The position numbers were made by a program, and so were the translations under genes. Under the pieces are notes generated by a model. It was given only the letters and a program-made list of their open reading frames with translations. It searched no databases and was not told the origin of the DNA. This document shows positions 9,606 to 19,638 of a DNA stretch of 64,000 nucleotides, piece by piece (position 1 is the first letter of the stretch; every line of letters begins with the position of its first letter). Origin of the DNA: Anaeramoeba flamelloides (taxonomy: Eukaryota > Metamonada > Anaeramoebidae). The DNA is taken from positions 16,616,001 to 16,680,000 of the forward strand of contig JANTQA010000047.1 in the NCBI GenBank assembly GCA_027625915.1, given 5' to 3'.

Positions 9606-12488
9606 ATGGACTGGGAGAAAACTTTTCAAAATTTATTAAGTCCGAATCTGGAAATCCAAAATGATTCATTACAAATCCTTGAGAATTTAGAAAAAGAATC
9701 ATTAGAGGAATTTTTTTATTTGTTGCTAGGCAGCTTTTTAAATTCAGAGTATCCGGTCCAAATACGTCACGTTTGTGGGATCTTTTTAAAAAACAGTTTC
9801 TATTCGCACAACAACAAGAAAATCAAAAAGCTACATAAAAAGTTTCTTCTGTTACCTTCCAAGCAACGAGAAGAAATCCACCTCAAATTGGTTGAGTCCT
9901 TTAATGACGAAGAAGCATGCTTGCGGAGGTTAGGATCGCAATTGTTTGCACAATTTGCAGGGATTGAAATTGTTGAAGGCAATATGCAGATCTCTCTTGA
10001 AAAGATCTTGAAGAGTTGTAATATTGATTTGAATAATTTACAGCCAATTGGAACGACTGTTTCTGTGATTAACTCCTTTGGGTATTTATTCGAAATGGTT
10101 TCTGAAAATTATTCTGGGGTTGAAATTCCGTTTTTAAAGGACACAATCATCACATTAGGCAAAATCATTAATAATTTAGATTTTGCTTATGATTTAAGAA
10201 AAACTTCTTTTAATACGCTCTGCAAAACCATTGGCTTTGTTGATCAATTTTTCCAATTAAACGAACAAAGCAACGAATTAAATGAAGATCTAACAAATAA
10301 TGATTATATCCAATTAATTGGTGACTGTATGAATTCCAATGATTTTGAGATTCAAATCATTGCCATTGAAAGCTTATCAAAAATGTCTGTATTATATTAC
10401 GAACAAATGGAGCCATTTATCACAAATATTGGTGAAAATATTAATACTCTCTTGAAAAACTGTTTAAATGAAATTGAAAGCATGGGCCGATCAATAGAAA
10501 TTGAACAGTTAATTATCAATTGTATCGAATTTTGGACTGATTTAATTCAAGTCGAGCTTCAAATTAATGAAAATGAAAATGAAAATGAAAATGAAAATGA
10601 GAATAAATATGACAAAATTTTACATTATGGCAACCAAAGAGAACAAAATTTGTATAACAGGAAAAATTTAAATTATTCAAAAAAATTTTATTTAGAATTA
10701 ATACCATTATTTTTACAGTCGTTGTGTTTAAATAATTCAATTAATGAAAAACAAGAAGTGGAAGAAGAAGAAAATTATGAAATTATTGATGATAATGAGG
10801 ATACGCATTTGTGGACCATTCAAGATTCCGCAACTTTTTCATTACAGAGTTTAAGTGAATTATTAGGAACATTAACAATTGAGCCAATTAATAATTTTAT
10901 TAATATAGTTCTAAAGCCAAATCGAGAATTTACTGTTTTAGAATTAATAGCATTCTGTAAATGCATCACGATTGTTATTAATACCAAACCGATTTCAAAT
11001 GACATTTTTAACGAAATAAATAATTATTGGGACAATTTAATTAATTTATTAGTAAACAATGAGCAATTATTCAAAAGTACAATAAAAAAAGAAAAAATAT
11101 ACAATTTAAAAACAGAAAGTGGAAAGGCAATACAAAATTTTTTATTAATACCAAAAATCTTTAATAAAATAGGCACAAATAACATTTTTACATTCATTTT
11201 TCAAATATGTAATGAATTAAAAGAAATGAAATTCCAAAATACTAATTCCAATTCCAATTCCAATCCAAATATTGGGATTTATCTCAAAATTATATTAGAT
11301 TTTTTAAATGGTATAATGAATTATTTTGAAGAAACGAATGATTTTTTATTAAACGAAGAAATGTTTACATTGATTATCCAATCAATATTTAACATTTTAG
11401 ATAATAACATCAAAATAACCGAATCAAATAGCTTTAATCAAAGCAAAATATCTTTACCGATCATTTTTGATATCTTAACGCAGTTAATGGAATTGACACC
11501 AAAGAATTGCAATGAATATTTACTCGAAATTGGCGAAAAGCTATGCATAATGCTTGAAGAGCAGTGCCAAATGGAGGCCTTCAATGAAATTGAAATTAGG
11601 AATAGAGATTCAGTATTATTAGGCATTTTTTCAGTTTTGTCTTCACTGATTAATCACATCGATAATGAAAAATTAATAATCCAAATATTGCATTGCTTCA
11701 TTTCCGGTATAAAGTCAAATTTGGAAGTGATTGTTGAAGAGTGTATTATTGGCTTGTTTAGTTTAATCAAATTATTAGATCAGGATTTTGAGCAATTCGC
11801 AAAGGAAACGTTTCTAATTTTTTCACAGATTTTGAAAAAATATTATAAAAATGAAAACTTGCCAATTATTATTTTGTCTTCAATCAGCCAACTATTAATG
11901 AAATTTGAAATCTTCAAAAATGAAAATGATGTCGAAATCTTTTTAAAGATCATCTTCCCTGTAATTGTTGACAAAAATACTAACTTTGATTTGAAATGCA
12001 CTTTAATCAATACAATAGGCGATGTTGCGGTTTGTGCCACTAATCTGTTTTCGCCCTTTGTCAAGCAATCCTTTGATCTTTTGGGCGATATTTCCCAATC
12101 AAAATTTGATCGGTTCATTAAGAACAAGAACAAAAATAAAAATCAAAATTTTTTCAAATATTGCTTATTATTTACCTCCATTTCTGATACCTACGCCAGC
12201 ATTTTACAAGGCGCAAAACAAATCGATAATTTAAAAAGTTTGGTTCCATATTTGGATGCAATTGTTCAATTTACTAAAAATATTTCACAAATACCTTCAG
12301 ATTTTAGAAACGAGCAATTATGTATTTCAATAACCGGGTTAATTGGCGATTTGATATCATCGTTCGGTAATGAAATTAAACCGTTTTTTAGAACCATTTG
12401 GCTTCAGCAATTATTATCAGAGTCCGTACAACTCCAAAACGAAATGTTATTAGAAAATATACAATGGGTTGTTTCGTTATTAAATTAA
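9606..12488 (+). CDS. KPNB1: Importin subunit beta-1 (karyopherin beta)
   Basis: Nuclear import receptor: it binds cargo through importin-alpha, contacts nucleoporins, and releases cargo on binding Ran-GTP. The 960-residue product is all-helical HEAT-repeat-like sequence. The importin-beta N-terminal region (about residues 1-110) contains YPVQIRHVCGIFLKNS. The block LFAQFAGIEI follows, then SLSKMSVLYYEQME and INCIEFWTDL, which match the family. An acidic stretch at about residues 384-402 lies at the known acidic-loop position, just before the HLW of DTHLW. The C-terminus carries INTIGDVAVCATNLFSPFV, YASILQGAK and SITGLIGDLISSFG, as in importin beta-1. I chose ATG 9606 because the frame upstream has no ATG and the family starts near MDWEKTFQNLL. 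An Asn-Glu repeat tract lies at residues 321-334. Length is slightly above the ~870-880 of animal and yeast homologues. No intron is needed. Confidence 0.93.
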   Translation: MDWEKTFQNLLSPNLEIQNDSLQILENLEKESLEEFFYLLLGSFLNSEYPVQIRHVCGIFLKNSFYSHNNKKIKKLHKKFLLLPSKQREEIHLKLVESFNDEEACLRRLGSQLFAQFAGIEIVEGNMQISLEKILKSCNIDLNNLQPIGTTVSVINSFGYLFEMVSENYSGVEIPFLKDTIITLGKIINNLDFAYDLRKTSFNTLCKTIGFVDQFFQLNEQSNELNEDLTNNDYIQLIGDCMNSNDFEIQIIAIESLSKMSVLYYEQMEPFITNIGENINTLLKNCLNEIESMGRSIEIEQLIINCIEFWTDLIQVELQINENENENENENENKYDKILHYGNQREQNLYNRKNLNYSKKFYLELIPLFLQSLCLNNSINEKQEVEEEENYEIIDDNEDTHLWTIQDSATFSLQSLSELLGTLTIEPINNFINIVLKPNREFTVLELIAFCKCITIVINTKPISNDIFNEINNYWDNLINLLVNNEQLFKSTIKKEKIYNLKTESGKAIQNFLLIPKIFNKIGTNNIFTFIFQICNELKEMKFQNTNSNSNSNPNIGIYLKIILDFLNGIMNYFEETNDFLLNEEMFTLIIQSIFNILDNNIKITESNSFNQSKISLPIIFDILTQLMELTPKNCNEYLLEIGEKLCIMLEEQCQMEAFNEIEIRNRDSVLLGIFSVLSSLINHIDNEKLIIQILHCFISGIKSNLEVIVEECIIGLFSLIKLLDQDFEQFAKETFLIFSQILKKYYKNENLPIIILSSISQLLMKFEIFKNENDVEIFLKIIFPVIVDKNTNFDLKCTLINTIGDVAVCATNLFSPFVKQSFDLLGDISQSKFDRFIKNKNKNKNQNFFKYCLLFTSISDTYASILQGAKQIDNLKSLVPYLDAIVQFTKNISQIPSDFRNEQLCISITGLIGDLISSFGNEIKPFFRTIWLQQLLSESVQLQNEMLLENIQWVVSLLN

Positions 12489-13722
12489 TTTTTTTTTTTT
12501 TATTTATTATTTTTTTTTTTATCTTTTATTTTTTTTATCATAGATTTGAAATCATATTAATTTTCAAAATATTTATATAAATATCTTTTATATTTTTATA
12601 ATAGAAAAATATAAATTATTATTTTTGTTGCTATTGTTTTATTTTTGAAGAGTGGTTCTTAGACTCACCTGCATATGTTATAGTTTCAGAAGGATCTTAA
12701 CACCTTCTCTCTCTTTTTATTTATTTATTTATTTTTGTTTATATAATTTTATTATTTTCGGCATAAACTAATAAGGAAAACAAAAAACAAACATTTTTTT
12801 TTCCTGAAACGAAAAAGTTTGGTAGATAATCAGAAATTTTACCTTTTTATTTGAAATTTAAAAAAAAATAAAGTAGTTTGGTTCTCACAAGACTTTTGGT
12901 TATTTGATACTTTATGTGATTTTTTAAACAAATAGAAGGTTCCAAAAAAAAAACATCCATTAAAATTGACAAAATTTAGTTAGGTTATAGCTATTTCTCA
13001 ATTCTTTTAAATTATAAAAAAAAAATTTATTAGTTTTTTTGGTATTATCTATTTATTTTAAAAAATGATAGATTTTGCAAAAAAAAAAAAAAAACATAAG
13101 AAAGGAAATGAGTTCCAAAGATAAATATAATTTAAAAGAAAACCTCAAAAAGAAAAAATAGAATAAAGAATTAAACTTACTTCATAGTCCACCTTAGTAT
13201 AGATAGTTCTTTTACCCATTTCTCTTTCGTTCATTTCTAAGGTACTATCACAATTTTTTACTTTTTCAAAGTCAACTACATTAATTTTTTTGATGTAAAG
13301 TAAATTTTAGTAAAAAATAAAACATTTTTTATCTTGTTGTTTATTTATCTTTTTTGGTACTCAAAATTGCAGAAATAGGAAAAATTAAAATTGTTTCCTC
13401 TGAAAGCCAAGAATTTGAAATTAATGTATAAGTTACTACTATGTTTCAAATCATTAATAATCTTCTTCAAGGGAATATTTAAATCTTTGGTTTTTTCAAA
13501 AACATACATTTAAAAAAAAGAAATATTATTTCTTTTATCAAATTATATTTTCAATTTTAGCCAGTTTTCCTATTGGAAAAAAAAAATATGTTTCACCTGT
13601 TTTCCAGGTTTCACTAATTTTGTTAAAAAGTGCTAAGGTATATTCAAAAAGGTGGAACATTTTATTAATTTTTCAAATATTATTATATTTCTTAGTAGTT
13701 GTAAACAAATAAAATTTCAATT
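12489..13722. other. Importin downstream region, AT-rich
   Basis: 3' flank with T-rich runs. I see no gene or clear repeat. A short direct similarity around 13560-13720 precedes repeat F1. Confidence 0.4.
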
Positions 13723-14265
13723 TAAACTAAAATTCAAAATTTTCAACACAGTTAAAGTCTTCAAACGGAACACAATAATACATTTTCATTCAAATGTGAA
13801 ATAATTTTTATTTTATGAAATATATGAAAATCATTTTTTCATCTTTTCGGTTTTTTTTTTCATTTCATTTTTTGAATTATGTAACTTGTTTTGGAAGATC
13901 AATAATCTTTTTCAAAGATTGGTATTAGGCTTAAGTTGGGTTGTTCCAAAGAGTATAACCCAAATAAAAATTATCAATTATAACTAAACATTTGATCGAT
14001 CAATATAACGAATAGAATTTAAACAGATTTACCAATATGTATTTTATTGTTTTGCTCCCTCCTAAATTTTTGTTACACCGAAAATTTAAAAGTATTTATA
14101 ATTATTTATTTATTTGGTTTTTGACTATTTAATTTATAAACAAGTGTTAACATTTCAATTCTTGATTGGTTCTAATTGGGTATTTCTTATAGAATTAATT
14201 TAACAAGAATTTTTTTTTTCAAAAAGTGAATTTTGGTGTGTCGAAAATTTTTAATTGGGGTTTAT
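13723..14265 (+). mobile_element. Repeat family F, copy 1 (about 540 bp)
   Basis: It aligns end to end with 62572-63112, and more weakly with 41938-42455. Shared blocks include CATTTCATTTTTTGAATTA, TTTGATCGATCAATAT, TTTTGCTCCCTCC and ATAAACAAGTGTTAACATT. The ends are inverted: AATTCAAAATTTTCAACACA on the left against the reverse complement of TGTGTCGAAAATTTTTAATT on the right. No coding frame. The GGACACA-type terminus of the related copy resembles Tc1-like elements. Confidence 0.65.
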
Positions 14266-15087
14266 AATTAAAAAGAATATTAATACTATTTAAATCGAAC
14301 ACAATTTCACAAAAGGTGCCAAGTTAATAAAGAAAAATTCAATTTTTTTAAGAATCAACCGAAATAGGATAGTTTAGTAATAATAGAAACAATAAAATTC
14401 AAATTAGAGTTGAGATTCATAAAATAAATATCTGGACAAACCACAAATTTCAAAAAAAAAAACAAATGTTAAATAAATTTTGGCCCCTTTCATTCGAGCA
14501 ATTTGTTCAAAAATTCTTGATATCTGTAGAAAATAAGATTTTCAAAATATTAAATAGATTAATTTTTAAAAGTTATTCTAAAACCTCATTTTTCTTAATG
14601 TTAATTTGCGGTTTCATTTATTTTTTTTTTCAAATTTTTTTTAAAAAAAAAAAAAAAAGAAAAAAAAAGTATAAAAGCAAAAAAAAAAAAATATTACGAA
14701 AATTAGAGAAAGAATTATCATGATTTAAAAATTGAAAATTTTATTTTGAGAAGAATCGTAAATTAAAATCATAGAACATCCTATTTCTTCAATAAAACTG
14801 GACCCATTTAACTGGATAAGAGTTTATAATATATCGTGATATTTTAAAATTTATTGAAAAATAGGTCTTGATGAAATGATCTAAAAAATCACACTTATTT
14901 TATTCAAAAAAGAGATATAACTAAATATTAATTAAAAAAATGTAATATATGGCAAGGGTGCAAACCATTTTAAAACTATAAAGCATATTTATAACTTTTC
15001 TTTCATTGGGAATATTATATCAAGATTAAACTTCTTTGGAAAAAAATTTATGATCACGAGTAAAAAATACAAACCAATTTTCTTCTA
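14266..15087. other. AT-rich non-coding stretch
   Basis: Poly-A/poly-T and low-complexity sequence. A Lys-rich frame at 14466-14723 is a by-product of A runs. No gene is supported. Confidence 0.4.
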
Positions 15088-15286
15088 CAGTCAGTAAACC
15101 TATAAAGACTCAAACTTTAAAAGAAATTTAAATCATAAAAAAATCTCAATTTAAGGCCCAAAATTTGTATTTTTTTTTTTACTCAAATGATTTTGCTCAT
15201 ATATAAAAATTCCTTAATTTGAGATTTTTATTATACCTTAATTTTTATTCAAATTTTGTACCATAAATGTGAAAATGAATATAAAA
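15088..15286. mobile_element. CAGTC mariner-type MITE, copy A2 (degenerate)
   Basis: Begins TA-CAGTCAGTA at 15086 and keeps recognisable blocks such as TCTCAATTTAAGGCCCAAAA and CCTTAATTTGAGATTTT in inverted order. The right end is badly decayed, so the end coordinate is approximate. Confidence 0.5.
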
Positions 15287-16170
15287 ATATAAAATAAAAA
15301 TTTGATGAAGACCTTTAATTTTTTTATTCAGTTAATTACTTCACAAATGAACATATCGACTTTTTTTGAAGAATTGGTTAATGATGATAAATACTTTTGG
15401 AATTTTCATTGTTTCGTATAGAATTAAATTTAATAAATAATATTTTAAATTCACTTTGTTGTTTTGAAATTATTTACATTAATTATAATTTCATGATTTT
15501 TTATTACTTTAATTGGTTACTGTATAATTTTCCACGATCAATTGCCGCCTTATAGTAAAAAAAAAACAATAAAAATTCCCAGTTTTTAATAAAAGTTATT
15601 AAAATAATACCAAAAGAGATATACCCAATTAAATATCAACATTGTCGATTGGTGTTCTATAATGTTGTTAAACAATAAAAATTGATAGTACATCTTATAA
15701 TTTTGTAAAAATTGAACACATTTACATTTTTTTTTATAATATTTTTTACAAATTTTTTGTTTTATAAACTAAAACCGCTTTCAAAAAAAATATTAATGAT
15801 GAATCAATCCAAGAAAAATTAACATATAAAAGAGAATCTTAGAAAAAACTTTATTATGTTGATTCCACCACTTTGTCTTTAATCACATTTTTTTTATCTT
15901 CTTTTATTTATAGGTAATTAGTTTTCATTTTGGGTAATGTACCCTATTGGTAATTTTGCTTAACTTTTTTGAATCAAACTAATAGATAAATTATAAATTG
16001 AGTAGAAAAAACATATTATGATATTTGCTTTTTTGTTAAAAAATTTCATAAAATAAGATATTTATCTTCTTTAGATCTATCCCCCAAGCGAGTATGTAGA
16101 TTTTACCAATTTCAAAAATAATTATTTTTCGAATATTTGTGAATTACAGTATCACAATTCCAACAGTGTA

Positions 16171-16367
16171 CAGTCAGTTTCACTTTTAAGGCACAAACTT
16201 TCAACGAAATTTAAGGCACAAGAAAAATATCAAATTAAAGCACAAAATTCAAATTTTAGTAAAAATAAATTGTAAAAAAATAAATTACAAATTTTGTGCC
16301 TTAATATGAGATTTTTTTGTGCCTTAAATTTCGTTTAAAGTTTGTGCCTTAAAAGTGAAACTGACTG
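16171..16367. mobile_element. CAGTC mariner-type MITE, copy A3 (best preserved)
   Basis: 197-bp near-perfect palindrome flanked by TA (16169-16170 and 16368-16369). The left arm starts CAGTCAGTTTCACTTTTAAG, continues with GCACAAACTTT and AAATTTAAGGCACAA, and the right arm mirrors this down to GTGAAACTGACTG. The arms extend to within about 20 bases of the centre. A transcript would form one long hairpin. No coding capacity. Confidence 0.88.
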
Positions 16368-17080
16368 TAATAAAATTTGAGAACCTAATTATAATTAATC
16401 AATTTGCTATTTGTGAAAAAAAAATGAACCCAAAGTAAACTAGAGTGGAATCTTTAAGTTTTTAGAATATTTATTATTTTATTAAATTATGTGAAAAATT
16501 AGGTTTTTAATTGGGATTTTTTTTACAGAGGAGTCTATGAAATTATTCAATTAACTAATCAAGAAAATTGAAAGGGGGAGTTGTTTATTTTTGTCAAATT
16601 CTTTTTTTATCTAGAACAAAATGTGAAAGTTTACCTTTATTGAGTAGATTTGTGGAAACAAAGAAATGAAATACAAACCGAAAAAAATAATTTTGGGGGG
16701 TATTTCTTCTTTATCTTTTTAATTTTGGTGAAAACAAATAAACATAATATCGTCTTGAAATTTTCTTACCTAATACTATTTCTAATTTTTTCCGAAAACC
16801 TCTTTTTATATGAATTTGTTTTAGTAATTCTTTTTTTCGAATATTTTTATCAACCAAGGCAAATGAAAAAAAATTCTGTTTCAAGGATTATCATAAAGGG
16901 TGGAATTCTTCGAATCAAAAAACACCTACAAAATTTTCAATCCAAAGAAAAGAGATTGAATCATGGCTATCACAAAACACAACTCTTTAATTCAACACAA
17001 AGAAAATTAAAATATGATGTAAAAAACAATAAAAAAAGTCTTGGTAATTGCAACTCTTTCAAAGTCACCATGAAATTTTT
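16368..17080. other. Diverged repeat G, copy 1, and AT-rich sequence
   Basis: Parts of 16430-16930 match 63455-63950: GAGTGGAATCTTTAA against GAGTCGAATCTTTAA, and ATATTTTTATCAACCAA against ATATTTTCATCAAACCA. The frame at 16650-17084 has no family resemblance and no convincing start, so I do not call a gene. Confidence 0.35.
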
Positions 17081-17963
17081 TTGATATCAAAATTTGGTGT
17101 TGATATAGATTTTTATCAAGTTGAATAAGTGAATAAGAAAGCTAATTTTAAAAAAAAAAATTATAAATGAGATAATATTCAAGAATTTTCTTTTGATTTT
17201 CTAAAAATCGCATTTTCTGAAACAATAATAACTTTAAACGCAGATAACTCTCTGAAAATAAACATAAAAGTTACTCGAAAATAAAATTACATTTATTTAA
17301 TCCTATCAGAAGATTATTTTGTACAGCCGTTTCAACTCAGGTGTGAATCGGAAACTTCTCATTCAACTTTTGGAAACCGTTGAAAACCATTTCAAATAAT
17401 TTCAAATAATTTCAAATTATTTCAAATTATTTAAAATTATTTAAAATTATTTTAAGTAATTTTAAAAATATTTTAGTTGCTAATGTTTGAATTTGAAGAT
17501 CAACCAAAACTCACTTCTTTTGAGCATACACAGTTTTAGCAACTCTTGAATCCCATTACAAATTACTTTTCAATTTATAATTTTTAAAAAAATTGATTTC
17601 AATTTGTAGGTTTCATTTCTCTAAGTATTTCAAACAAAAGAAGACAGTTTTGATTGATCTTCAAATTCAAACATTAGCAACTAAAATATTTTTAAAATTA
17701 CTTAAAATAATTTTAAATAATTTTAAATAATTTGAAATAATTTGAAATAATTTGAAATAATTCGAAATAATTTGAACATATTTGAAATTATTTGAAATGG
17801 TTTTCAACGGTTTCCAAAAGCTGAATGAGAAGTTGTCGATTCACACCTGAGTTGAAACGGCTGTATATGAACTCATTTATCAAAAAAAAAATTTCAATAT
17901 GATCTTTAATATCCGCAATTCAACTTTTTCAAAATCTATATCAACATTAAATTTTGATATCAA
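17081..17963. repeat. Outer inverted-repeat unit, carrying a nested element
   Basis: The left end reads TTGATATCAAAATTTGG then TGTTGATATAGATTTT. The right end (17927-17963) is the reverse complement with two base changes in that stretch, and weaker pairing extends to about 100 bp. The interior is mostly occupied by the element at 17324-17863. It looks like an old inverted-repeat element broken by a later insertion. No target duplication could be defined. Confidence 0.6.
17324..17863. mobile_element. Element B: 540-bp TA-flanked element with ~200-bp inverted arms
   Basis: Flanked by TA (17322-17323 and 17864-17865). The left end is CAGCCGTTTCAACTCAGG, followed by TGTGAATCGG and GGAAACCGTTGAAAACCATT; the right end mirrors it, finishing GAGTTGAAACGGCTG. 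Inside each arm is a tandem array of a 10-base unit like ATTTCAAATA. Then comes GTTGCTAATGTTTGAATTTG in the left arm and its reverse complement in the right. CAGCCG ends are shared with element E. This looks like a non-autonomous Tc1/mariner-type element. Confidence 0.8.
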
Positions 17964-19139
17964 AAAAAAAAAAATAAACAATAATGATAGCATTATAACT
18001 GTCGAATTTTATTTTTCACATGAATAAGAAAATAAATCAATCATATCATACAAACACATCTGATAAATCGGTTTTTTCAGAAGAAAATGATATAAAAAAT
18101 ATACAATTTTATTGTAGTTAATCAGAATGGGATGAAAAAATTGAAAAGTGTACTTAAGATTTATATTCGAAATTTAGGAATTCCTTTCTCAAAAATTTTA
18201 CTAATAAAAGTTTTTCAATTCAAGAATTATAAACAAAACCAAGTAAAGAAAAAAAAAAACATATTCATAAGATCCTATTAGAAATGAATTTTTTTCCTTT
18301 TTTCTTGATAAATTTTTTCATTTAATTTGATTTCTATTTTTTAATTAATTGATATAAATATACTAAACAATAATATGTTACTTCTCTTTTTATTAAAAAC
18401 ATCAATTTATTGAGTTTAAAAAATGATTTCAATGATTCCAATGATTCAATTTGGAATAAACTAATGTACAAAAATTATATCAAATGTACTTTACCCCTGA
18501 ATAATTTTTTGCAAACTTTTAAATTTAAATAGTGAATAAACTCTGGGGATTTATTTTCGACCATCAAGTTTTACAGGGTTTCAGGTCAAATTCGTAATAA
18601 TTAAAAACCTTTCTCAAATTAAAAAAATAATTCTAGTTTTGAAAATTTAATTTTTAAAAAAGATTTTACTTTTCCAGACATTTTCTCTAATTAATTCGAA
18701 AGATATTGGGATTTTTTTGATATCTACAGTTACCGAATTGCTAAAAATAATAGATTTAGAATAATTAAACAACACCCCAATTCTAAAGATTAAAAATATC
18801 TTAACAATTTGTTTATTAATCTATGAAATGTGAGTGTATTTTGAAAACTTTTTACTAATATTTTGAATTGATCATAAATATTTTATTAACCGGTAACTCT
18901 GAAATTTAATAGTGTTTTAGGTTTGGCTGTGACTGTAATATTTTATCAAATTCAACTATTGCACGAACACTGAATTTTTTGAAAAATAAATTACAATCCA
19001 AGATATTTATCTGATTTCGAAGACTTAAATTCAATTGTCAACAATTTTGAAAACAATAGAAAACCCTAAACTATTGGAAAAAAAAATTTCATTTTTAATT
19101 GATCATAAATTTTTTTTACTCAACAAATTGGTTTTTCCT
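17964..19139. other. AT-rich non-coding stretch upstream of the DOCK gene
   Basis: No repeat, RNA gene or coding exon recognised. Confidence 0.4.
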
Positions 19140-19334
19140 ATGAGCGAAAAAAATCACAAAGAAAAGAAAAAAAAACAAACTTTAGTAAACCAGTTAAGAC
19201 AATACGATCTTGAAACAGAATATCTTTCAGTTAAGGTAACAAAAGATGCTCATTATAAATTGTTTTGTTATTCACCAGAATTTATCTTTATTAAAAAATA
19301 CCAGCCTTACCATTTTCCCTCAGTCAATATTCGA
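19140..19334 (+). CDS. Possible 5' exon of the DOCK gene (tentative)
   Basis: The frame from ATG 19140 reads MSEKNHKEKKKKQTL, then a non-repetitive 50-residue segment ending HFPSVNIR, with a GTAAAA donor at 19335. The phase-0 acceptor TTGTTTTTCCAAG at 19551 would join it in frame to TLLQTKINTSSVIQ and on to the DOCK coding frame (intron 19335-19551, 217 bp). Against it: the acceptor is AAG where most introns here end TAG, and the segment has no recognised similarity. It could be a chance frame in the 5' region. Confidence 0.35.
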
Positions 19335-19638
19335 GTAAAATTTTTTTTTTTTTTCACAACCAAATTTTAATAAGACTTTTCTTATGAAGGCAATTTAAAA
19401 TTGTTTCCCCAAATTCGTTTCTCTTTCTCCACATCTTCCAAAATCCCTAACCCCTTCAAAAACACTTCAAAAAAATACAAAAAAAAAGAACAAATTATCG
19501 ATCAAAAACAATCCTACATTTCAAAGTCTATGTTTGTCTTGTTTTTCCAAGACTCTATTACAAACCAAGATCAACACATCATCTGTCATTCAAAACGTCT
19601 CCCATAAGAGAAGGAACATTGGCCTACTTGAAAGAAGC

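Noticed and set aside
14466-14723. 85-codon frame with a Lys-rich tail
   Set aside because: Produced by poly-A runs; no family resemblance.
16650-17084. 144-codon frame
   Set aside because: Starts at TTG, lies partly in a diverged repeat shared with 63455-63950, and shows no family motif.
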